A stretch of DNA of 16,824 bases. Source: Gammaproteobacteria bacterium. GTDB lineage: Bacteria; Pseudomonadota; Gammaproteobacteria; SZUA-229. The notes beneath the pieces were generated by a model, which was given only the letters and a program-made list of their open reading frames with translations, was not told the DNA's origin and searched no databases. Positions 7,174-12,968 of this stretch are shown piece after piece. The stretch lies in the NCBI GenBank assembly GCA_029287815.1, contig JARFQK010000050.1, forward strand, positions 1 through 16,824. The letters run 5' to 3'. A program made the translations under genes and the position numbers. The number at the start of each line of letters is the position of its first letter. Position 1 is the stretch's first letter.

Positions 7174-7905
7174 TTACCTGTCTTTCATTAGATCGAATAC
7201 CTTACCCGTTTCTTTGACTTCGTCGCTTAGCAGATAGACGAAGGTATTGCTAATTTCGTCTGGTCTGGGGAGCAGGCGCTTGTCCTCTGCAGGAAACGCC
7301 ATGGTTCTGAAGCGCGTGCGCACGGGTCCTGGTATGACCGCGTTCACCGGGATGTTTCGTGACTCGAGTTCATCGGCGAGAATATGCATCAGCGACAACT
7401 GACCGGCTTTGGCCGCACCGTAGGCTCCCCAGTAAGCACTGACTTTGTCATCAGCCGTGAACACGATGCGCGCGGCGCTTGACTTCTTCAATAGCGGAAT
7501 ACAGGCTCTGGTCAGCAGGAATGGTGCATTCAGATTGACCTGCATGACTTTGTACCACAGCTCGGTATTGTAGATCTCGATCGGGGTGGATGCGCCGAGC
7601 CAGCCGGCATTGTTGAGTAGGCCGTCGAGCCGGCCGAACTCTTTGTCGATGTTCGCCTTCAGGTCGTCGTAATCGTCGGGCGACGCGCCTTCCAGGTTCA
7701 GCGGATAGATCGCAGGTTCCGGCCCATTGCGCTGCTTGATCTCATCGTAAACACTTTCGAGCTTGTGCACGGTTCGGCCGAGTAGGATGATGGTCGCTCC
7801 CTTGTCAGCACAGGCTAGTGCGGTCGCTTTGCCGATGCCGTCACCGGCGCCGGTAATCAGGATGATCCTGTCATCGAGTCTTGTCGTGTTGGTGTCGGGT
7901 ATCAT
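7174..7905 (-). CDS. YciK-like short-chain dehydrogenase/reductase (SDR)
   Basis: This 243-residue SDR has a Rossmann fold for NAD(P). TGAGDGIG (18-25) is the dinucleotide motif, and Arg44 in LLGR favours NADP(H). NNAG is at 98-101, Asn124 in MQVNLNAPF fits the catalytic Asn, and YGAAK (162-166) is the YxxxK motif. The strand before the active site reads RIVFTADDKVSAYWGAY, where E. coli YciK has a run of serines after FT; the usual catalytic Ser seems to be replaced by Ala/Asp and the loop is about 3 residues shorter. I start at ATG 7905 (MIPDTNTTRLDDRIILITGA), which gives a normal SDR N-terminus; the longer frame back to 8100 would overlap mnmC. No clear ribosome binding site is seen. It is divergent from mnmC with 48 bases between. 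The substrate is unknown. Confidence 0.85.
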   Translation of the reverse strand: MIPDTNTTRLDDRIILITGAGDGIGKATALACADKGATIILLGRTVHKLESVYDEIKQRNGPEPAIYPLNLEGASPDDYDDLKANIDKEFGRLDGLLNNAGWLGASTPIEIYNTELWYKVMQVNLNAPFLLTRACIPLLKKSSAARIVFTADDKVSAYWGAYGAAKAGQLSLMHILADELESRNIPVNAVIPGPVRTRFRTMAFPAEDKRLLPRPDEISNTFVYLLSDEVKETGKVFDLMKDR

Positions 7906-7953
7906 GATCAAACAGTTGTATTCAACCAGGGCGGTATCAGTCGGTCGGCTATT

Positions 7954-9888
7954 ATGAAGTATGCACAAATAGAATGGAACAACGGTAAGCCTTACAGCGC
8001 TGAGTTCCAGGATGTCTTTTTTTCGGAGGACGATGGCGTCGGAGAAACTCGCTATGTGTTTCTTCAACAGAATCAGCTGCCGCAACGTTGGCAAGGTCAA
8101 TCGCGCTTCGTGATCGCCGAAACCGGTTTCGGTCTGGGCCTGAACTTCATCGTGACGCTGAAGACATGGCTAGAGACCGCAGCAGCGGACGCCTGCCTGC
8201 ACTACATCTCGATCGAGAATGCGCCGGTGTCATCTGCAGACATTCGGCGTCTTGCGGAGCGCTGGCCCGAACTTCAAAGCTGCTATGCCGAGTTGCTCAG
8301 ACAGTATCCACCCCCACAGCCAGGTATGCACCTGGTCGAGTTCGCAGGCGGCCGTATCAAGTTGCATCTTTTGTTCGACGACGTTGATCAGGCACTGCAG
8401 AAAATCGATTGTCAGGCCGACGCCTGGTATCTGGACGGGTTCGCGCCGTCGCGTAACCCAACGATGTGGAATGCTTCGGTATTCGAGCGGGTTGCACGCT
8501 GCACCAGGGTCGGCGGTACTTTTGCGACCTACACCGCAGCCGGGGCCGTGCGTCGTGGCCTGGCCGATGCGGGTTTTGTCGTGCGCAAGGTACAGGGTTA
8601 CCGGGGCAAACGTGAAATGCTCAATGGCGCTATTTTCGATAAACGCTGCTACATCGATGAACAGCCCTGGTACCGTTTGCCTGATTTTCACTACCGTCAG
8701 AAGCGGGTGGCAATCGTCGGCGCCGGGCTCGCCGGCCTGACCGCGGCCTGGGCGCTGATCAAGCGCGGTTGGGAGGTCATACTGCTTGACAAGGGTGCAA
8801 ATATCGCTGAGGGTGCTTCGGGGAATCCTGCGGGTTTGCTGATGCCAAGGCTGTCGCAACAACCAGGTCGCGATGCCTGTTTTTACATCAATGCGTGCGC
8901 CCACGCCGTGCGTTGCCTCGACGACCTAGAAGCGACAGCAGTGCAGCGTTTCTGGTCCAAAACCGGTGCTGTGCTGGTCGACAAGGCCGACAGGTTACAG
9001 TGTATGTGTTCCGCGCATGGCTTCACCGAAGATTTCATCCGTTATGTCGAACGCGATGCGACCCGGCAGGTGACCGGTATTGCGTTGAACAGTGATGTGC
9101 TGTTCTTCGTCGATGCCGGTTGGGTCGACATGAAGCTGCTGTGCGCCACGATCCTGAAAAAATGCGGTCATGCGTTGAGCTACCGCCAGTGCGCCGTTTC
9201 GGAACTTCGGTTCGACCACGGTCAGTGGACCATCATCGATGATGACAACGATGCTGTGCTGACAGCAGAGTGCGTGATTGTGGCTAATGCAGCAGGGGCC
9301 GGTCAGTTTGCCCAACTGCGGTGGCTGCCGGTCGGGCCCGTGCGTGGCCAGCTAACGTTCGCGCTACCGACAATGACGAGCAGTAAGATTCGCTGCCCGA
9401 TTAGCGCTGAACGCTACATTACGCCGGCAGTCCGAGGCCGACATGTTGTCGGGGCGAGCTACGATCCTGAGGCTCGTTCACCGCATCTGTCGAATTGCGA
9501 TCACCGGTCCAACATCGACGGGATCAATCGCCTGGTGCCATCCCTGGTCGACAGCTGCACCGAGCTGAGCGGCAGGGTCGCCTTTCGCGCGGTCTCCAGG
9601 GACAGGGTGCCGGTTGTCGGCTGCGTACCGGATCATGCCGCCTTCGAAAGCCAGTACCATGATCTGCATCATGGCAGGCCCGCCAAAGGCTACACCGCAG
9701 GCGCCTATTGGCCAGGCCTGTACGTTTCCACGGCACACGGCTCCAGAGGTCTGGCCAGTTGTTTCATTTCCGGCGAATCGATAGCGGCTATGGTCTGTAG
9801 TGAGCCGATGCCGGTGGCCAAGGACATCGTCGATTATCTGAGCCCGGCACGTTTTATCATCAGGCGGCTGAAACGCCGCGGGGGCTAG
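7954..9888 (+). CDS. mnmC: Bifunctional tRNA mnm5s2U biosynthesis protein MnmC
   Basis: MnmC completes the mnm5s2U34 modification of tRNA. The FAD oxidoreductase half (MnmC1) removes carboxymethyl from cmnm5, and the SAM methyltransferase half (MnmC2) methylates the product. The methyltransferase domain comes first (about 1-240) with ETGFGLGLN (56-64) for SAM binding and DAWYLDGFAPSRNPTMW (156-172). The FAD domain starts near 250 with VAIVGAGLAGLTAAWAL and continues with EGASGNPAGLLMPRLS. The late GRVAFRAVSRDRVPVVG stretch and HGSRGL fit DAO-type enzymes. At 644 residues it is close to E. coli MnmC (668), so both halves look complete. The start ATG 7954 gives MKYAQIEWNNGKPYS, a typical beginning; the ribosome binding site is weak. 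The short divergent gap to the dehydrogenase must hold both promoters unless they lie inside the genes. Confidence 0.95.
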   Translation: MKYAQIEWNNGKPYSAEFQDVFFSEDDGVGETRYVFLQQNQLPQRWQGQSRFVIAETGFGLGLNFIVTLKTWLETAAADACLHYISIENAPVSSADIRRLAERWPELQSCYAELLRQYPPPQPGMHLVEFAGGRIKLHLLFDDVDQALQKIDCQADAWYLDGFAPSRNPTMWNASVFERVARCTRVGGTFATYTAAGAVRRGLADAGFVVRKVQGYRGKREMLNGAIFDKRCYIDEQPWYRLPDFHYRQKRVAIVGAGLAGLTAAWALIKRGWEVILLDKGANIAEGASGNPAGLLMPRLSQQPGRDACFYINACAHAVRCLDDLEATAVQRFWSKTGAVLVDKADRLQCMCSAHGFTEDFIRYVERDATRQVTGIALNSDVLFFVDAGWVDMKLLCATILKKCGHALSYRQCAVSELRFDHGQWTIIDDDNDAVLTAECVIVANAAGAGQFAQLRWLPVGPVRGQLTFALPTMTSSKIRCPISAERYITPAVRGRHVVGASYDPEARSPHLSNCDHRSNIDGINRLVPSLVDSCTELSGRVAFRAVSRDRVPVVGCVPDHAAFESQYHDLHHGRPAKGYTAGAYWPGLYVSTAHGSRGLASCFISGESIAAMVCSEPMPVAKDIVDYLSPARFIIRRLKRRGG

Positions 9889-10003
9889 GGATCCGGACTA
9901 TAAGCTCGGTGATCTGGAACTTTGATAGTTGCTCGATCTCGAATCTGAATAAGGCCTAATACGTCATCAACGCGATGCGGGGTACTCGATCAGTTGCTTG
10001 CGA

Positions 10004-10009
10004 TATAAT
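10004..10009 (+). promoter_or_regulatory. Consensus -10 box upstream of the pentapeptide-repeat gene
   Basis: TATAAT is an exact sigma-70 -10 hexamer in an AT-rich patch, 37 bases before ATG 10047. No good -35 hexamer is found 16-18 bases upstream (9980-9987 reads GGGTACTC), so activity may be weak or need an activator. Transcription from here would start near 10016 and keep the AAAGGA ribosome binding site, supporting the ATG 10047 start. Confidence 0.5.
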
Positions 10010-10046
10010 ACTAAATTACAGATTTGCCAATGAAGAAAGGATCAGT

Positions 10047-10817
10047 ATGCATGAGCAAGTGAACAGCCTGTACCGCCATTTGGTTCTTACTGCGATCATA
10101 TTGATCGGCACGGCGCCAGCCAACCTTCTCGCTGCTTGCGATGATGAACCCGCTGCTGGCGTGAACTGGGCGGGTTGTGACAAACGGGGCGTCGATCTCA
10201 GTGGGATGGACCTGACCCATGCAGTGTTCACGCGTGCCACTCTCGACGGCGCCAATTTCACCGGTAGCCGTTTGTCTGATGCCGACCTCAATTTGTCCAG
10301 CTTGAAAAATGCAATATTTGATGGGGCACGAATGGTCAACGCCAGATTGATTGGCATCAAGGCCGATGGTGCAAGTTTCAAAGGTGCTATCCTCGATGAT
10401 GCAAGTTTGAGTCGGGGCATACTCAACAAGGCTGATTTCACCGAGGCGCGTCTGCGCAGGGCGAGCTTTTATGAGGCCCGGCTCGATGCCGCAGATTTTT
10501 CCCGGGCCAATCTTGAAGGGGCGCGTCTCGAGCGTGCCAACATGTTTGCGACAAGATTCGATAACGCCAATCTATCAGCTGCGAAGCTGGAGGCTGTCGA
10601 TGCCGAGACTGCAAGCTTCAAGAAAGCCAGCATGCCAAAAGCGGTTCTGGATGATGCAGTGTTGCGCGAAGTGGACTTTAGCGAAGCTGACCTGACCAAG
10701 GCTTCACTGCGCAATGCGATTATCGATGATGCGGTATTTGAAGGTGCAAAGCTCAGCGACACTATCTGGGTTCAATACCAACGCTGCCGTTCGACTTCTG
10801 TAGGCGAGTGCCGTTAA
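10047..10817 (+). CDS. Exported pentapeptide-repeat protein, possible lipoprotein
   Basis: This 256-residue protein begins with an export signal (hydrophobic about 12-29) ending in LLAAC; Leu28-Ala-Ala-Cys31 fits a lipobox, so Cys31 may be lipidated, with Asp32 at position +2. From about residue 48 to 240 it is built of nearly 40 pentapeptides of the A(D/N)LXX type (for example DLSGM, ANFTG, ADFSR, ANLEG), which fold as a right-handed quadrilateral beta-helix. Cys44 before the helix, and Cys248 and Cys255 in the closing WVQYQRCRSTSVGECR, resemble the conserved caps of related proteobacterial proteins and could form disulfides. ATG 10047 is preceded by AAAGGA; the in-frame ATG at 9975 would lie upstream of the -10 box. 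Function is unknown; these folds can mimic nucleic acid or act as scaffolds. A small NTF2-like gene follows. Confidence 0.82.
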   Translation: MHEQVNSLYRHLVLTAIILIGTAPANLLAACDDEPAAGVNWAGCDKRGVDLSGMDLTHAVFTRATLDGANFTGSRLSDADLNLSSLKNAIFDGARMVNARLIGIKADGASFKGAILDDASLSRGILNKADFTEARLRRASFYEARLDAADFSRANLEGARLERANMFATRFDNANLSAAKLEAVDAETASFKKASMPKAVLDDAVLREVDFSEADLTKASLRNAIIDDAVFEGAKLSDTIWVQYQRCRSTSVGECR

Positions 10818-10870
10818 TCAGCGCTTAAACAGGTTCGACGATTATTAATGCACAGCAATTTCTCGATCAG

Positions 10871-11284
10871 ATGGCAGACACAGCCAGCACACTCGATTTT
10901 AATGCACACATGAACCTTATCTGCAAAGATGGGAGCGTATTTGGTGTGCCCGGGTTTGATGTGACCGGTTACGACGACTGGTTCAGCCAGTGCAAGCACG
11001 AGTTCGAAAATAGACTGCTCAAACAGGTCAGTTACAAAGGCCTTAACGTACTCGCGCAAACACCTGAGAAGATCACGTTCAAATCAATGGAGACCGTTGA
11101 AGGCAGCGACGGCACGATCAACACCAACGGCATCGAGTTCATCATCCAAAAGCAAGACGACGGTTTCTGGCGTGTCAGCCAGGAACGCGTGCTGCCGGCG
11201 ATGAACTTGAGAATGACTTACGGCGTGGCGCGCTTTGAATGTCCAATGGCTTCGACGGTTCGGGTCTGGTGGGTGAATGCCTGA
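10871..11284 (+). CDS. Small NTF2-like protein (start uncertain)
   Basis: The frame encodes at least 137 residues. The pattern of an N-terminal helix, a GYDDWFSQCKHEFE-like helix, then beta strands (KITFKSMETVEG, NGIEFIIQKQDDGFWRVSQERVL) looks like the cone-shaped NTF2/SnoaL fold used by small enzymes and binding proteins. I see no specific catalytic signature. ATG 10871 has no ribosome binding site and would cut into the first helix, since in-frame residues just upstream (INAQQFLDQ) continue it. No ATG, GTG or TTG lies between it and the in-frame TAA at 10826-10828, but two ATT codons (10841, 10844) follow an AGGT at 10831. The real start may therefore be ATT, or the sequence may carry an indel. 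The last 25-30 residues do not resemble the fold. It may share a transcript with the pentapeptide-repeat gene 53 bases upstream. This is a fold-level guess. Confidence 0.55.
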   Translation: MADTASTLDFNAHMNLICKDGSVFGVPGFDVTGYDDWFSQCKHEFENRLLKQVSYKGLNVLAQTPEKITFKSMETVEGSDGTINTNGIEFIIQKQDDGFWRVSQERVLPAMNLRMTYGVARFECPMASTVRVWWVNA

Positions 11285-11364
11285 GTACACGTACAAGACC
11301 CCATGTGAGCACGCAGGTGCGGTTTGTAATGCTCTGAATTGCGCCTCGGCGCCCGATTCGAAGG

Positions 11365-11391
11365 ATTGCTACGTGCTTCGCAATGACGGCA
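11365..11391. repeat. Remnant of the 6904-7062 repeat family (right end)
   Basis: ATTGCTACGTGCTTCGCAAT followed by GACGGCA matches the right end of the 6904-7062 element (ATTGCCACGT, then CTCGCAATGACGGCG) with the centre missing. No matching left end is seen nearby. It lies in the 199-base gap between the NTF2-like gene and the regulator gene, which otherwise holds only the regulator's upstream region. Confidence 0.55.
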
Positions 11392-11447
11392 GAGTCCAGA
11401 TTTCGTGTAAGCAAGCACGATTCGGGTAAGAGGATAATAGTTGTCCT

Positions 11448-11457
11448 CGATGCATCG
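11448..11457. promoter_or_regulatory. Palindrome CGATGCATCG upstream of the regulator gene, possible operator
   Basis: A perfect 10-bp palindrome lies 26 bases before the regulator ATG and just after GATAAT (11433-11438), which could serve as a -10 box. Its position near a presumed transcription start would suit autorepression. It is not a standard FNR/DNR box (TTGAT-N4-ATCAA), so the assignment is speculative. Confidence 0.2.
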
Positions 11458-11483
11458 GAAACGTTTTTTGTGAGACAGTCGCG

Positions 11484-12167
11484 ATGCCGTTGTCAAGCCA
11501 TGAACTGACCACCGCACTAAAGCAATCGCATCTGTTTTCTTGCTTGACCCGGCAGCAGCTCGAGCGCGTCATAAGCGCGAGCAAGACGATCGAGCTTGAT
11601 GAGGGCCAGCAACTGTTTTCGCAGGGCGATCGTCTCACGTGCTTCTACCTCGTGCAGCGTGGAGCGGTGAAGTTGTTTCGTCTGTCGGCCGAGGGTCAGG
11701 AAAAGGTCATTGAAATTGTCCAACGCGGCCATACCTTCGCCGAGGCCATGATGTTCATGCAGCGTCCAGATTACCCTGTCAGCTGCGCCGCCCTGCAAAG
11801 AACAGTTCTCATAGGCATCGATGCGCATGACTTCAAGGCCATGCTGTCGAGTTCTGTCGACACCTGTTTGCTTCTGCTCGGCGATATGAGCTTACGTCTG
11901 CACAAACTGGTCAATGAAATCGGTACGCTCACACTCGATTCGGGAACATGCAGAGTCGCGAATTACTTGCTGCAACAATTGCCGGACGAGCAGGACTCGT
12001 TCGATCTGGATATCGCAAAAGGCGTCATCGCTGCCAGGCTTTCAATCAAGCCCGAAACGTTCTCACGTATTATCAGAAACCTCAGGGAGAAGGGCATTCT
12101 GAGTATCGATGGTCATACGATTACCGTCCATGACCGCCGCGCGCTGGAGGCCGTCAGTCTGCAATAG
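11484..12167 (+). CDS. Crp/Fnr family regulator of the DNR type
   Basis: This 227-residue regulator has an N-terminal cyclic-nucleotide-binding-like sensor (about 15-120), a long dimer helix (about 125-150) and a C-terminal helix-turn-helix (about 179-200, KGVIAARLSIKPETFSRIIR). FYLVQRGAVKLFRLSAEGQE and the run TFAEAMMFM (84-92) match Pseudomonas DNR, the NO-responsive activator of denitrification genes, as I recall it. It lacks the N-terminal cysteine cluster of FNR, so an iron-sulfur oxygen sensor is unlikely; DNR uses heme. Glu191, Ser194 and Arg195 in ETFSR are the FNR-type recognition residues, predicting TTGAT-like half sites. No denitrification gene is in the window, so the signal and targets are unproven. 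It is followed by a strong inverted repeat. Confidence 0.85.
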   Translation: MPLSSHELTTALKQSHLFSCLTRQQLERVISASKTIELDEGQQLFSQGDRLTCFYLVQRGAVKLFRLSAEGQEKVIEIVQRGHTFAEAMMFMQRPDYPVSCAALQRTVLIGIDAHDFKAMLSSSVDTCLLLLGDMSLRLHKLVNEIGTLTLDSGTCRVANYLLQQLPDEQDSFDLDIAKGVIAARLSIKPETFSRIIRNLREKGILSIDGHTITVHDRRALEAVSLQ

Positions 12168-12210
12168 TCGTTGATGTCGTATGGGCGGCCGTAGCGATGA
12201 TGCGCCACTG

Positions 12211-12278
12211 GTAGGAGCGGCTTGAGCCGCGAATTGCCCGCGACTCTGTCGATGATTCGCGGCTCAAGCCGCTCCTAC
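12211..12278. repeat. Perfect 24-bp inverted repeat, possible bidirectional terminator
   Basis: The arms at 12211-12234 and 12255-12278 are exact reverse complements around a 20-base loop. Each arm starts or ends with GTAGGAGCGG and its complement, and holds its own palindrome (GCGGCT-TG-AGCCGC). I recognise GTAGGAGCGGCTTGAGCCGC as a dispersed REP-like sequence of gammaproteobacteria. It lies between the converging regulator and membrane-protein genes, where it could end both transcripts, although no T-run follows. Confidence 0.8.
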
Positions 12279-12301
12279 ACGTGGTGTAAGCACGCTATCG
12301 A

Positions 12302-12697
12302 TTATTCGGGTTCGTTTTGCGCGACCGACGAGCTGCCAAACAGACCCGACTGCTTCAGTGCAAGGCCAACCAGAGGCAACAGGAGCACGGACAAAACGAT
12401 TGGTACAAAGTAGATTGTCCCGTCGCTATAATCACCATTTCCAGCGATGCGCTGGGTCAACACCAGCCAACCGTGGGCGACTACCAAAACCAGGCCGGCA
12501 ACTGTCATCAGCGTACTGCGTAGCAGCGGTACTGTGATGCCATAGACAATGTAGGGAAGCATGCCGGTGAACAATACGCTCGCCATCAGGTTGTAACCGG
12601 CCTGGAAATGAGGTACCACGGCGGACACGGCGGACAGAAAAAGACCGACCAAAATGACGATGTAGCCTACTGGATTTGAGTCAGTCTGCGCTTGCAT
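12302..12697 (-). CDS. Small four-helix membrane protein of unknown function
   Basis: This 131-residue protein has four clear hydrophobic segments at about 11-29, 36-59, 61-81 and 95-115, short polar loops, and a polar C-terminus (GSSSVAQNEPE). With no signal peptide and four helices it should sit in the inner membrane with both ends on the same side. I see no catalytic or metal-binding motif and do not recognise the family. The start is secure, because a near-perfect Shine-Dalgarno sequence precedes ATG 12697. That also suggests high translation. It lies downstream of the large dehydrogenase on the same strand, but 271 bases separate them, so it probably has its own promoter. Confidence 0.75.
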   Translation of the reverse strand: MQAQTDSNPVGYIVILVGLFLSAVSAVVPHFQAGYNLMASVLFTGMLPYIVYGITVPLLRSTLMTVAGLVLVVAHGWLVLTQRIAGNGDYSDGTIYFVPIVLSVLLLPLVGLALKQSGLFGSSSVAQNEPE

Positions 12698-12702
12698 TGT
12701 TT

Positions 12703-12711
12703 CACCTCCTC
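12703..12711 (-). promoter_or_regulatory. Strong Shine-Dalgarno site of the membrane-protein gene
   Basis: On the minus strand GAGGAGGTG lies 5 bases before the ATG at 12697. It is an almost full complement of the 16S rRNA tail and the strongest such site I noticed in the window. Confidence 0.8.
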
Positions 12712-12860
12712 AACAGACATCAGTCGCCTAACAGCACTACGATCGTATTTATTCCGATCGTCGTGTTTAGCCCAAATACTAACCCGATCCGGGATTCGAG
12801 TATCCAGAAAAATGCAATGGAATACTGAGCCTGTATTCACTGCCATCCGGCTCACTCGTT

Positions 12861-12898
12861 AGCGCGAGCCGCGACAGCGGCGTGGCAATCTCCTGAAT
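12861..12898. repeat. Second remnant of the 6904-7062 repeat family (inverted)
   Basis: GCGAG at 12863-12867 followed by GACAGCGGCGTGGCAATCTC and CTGAA (12873-12897) matches the reverse complement of the right part of the 6904-7062 element (GCGAG, GACAGTGACGTGGCAATCTC, CTGAAC). The rest of the element is not seen. It lies in the 271-base gap between the two minus-strand genes, which holds no gene I can support. Confidence 0.6.
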
Positions 12899-12968
12899 CT
12901 TGCGCTTTGGTAGAACCACAGAATCCAAGTCGTTGAACCGGCTTTGCAGCGGCTGAGGCCGTTTTGGG

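Noticed and set aside
7906..8100. N-terminal extension of the SDR gene
   Set aside because: It would run into the mnmC start, and the SDR fold begins normally a few residues after ATG 7905.
9975..10046. Upstream ATG for the pentapeptide-repeat protein
   Set aside because: It precedes the TATAAT box and lacks a ribosome binding site; ATG 10047 has both AAAGGA and a signal peptide directly after it.
10016..10441. Minus-strand frames across the pentapeptide-repeat gene
   Set aside because: The five-codon periodicity keeps the antisense open; the plus-strand repeat pattern is unmistakable.
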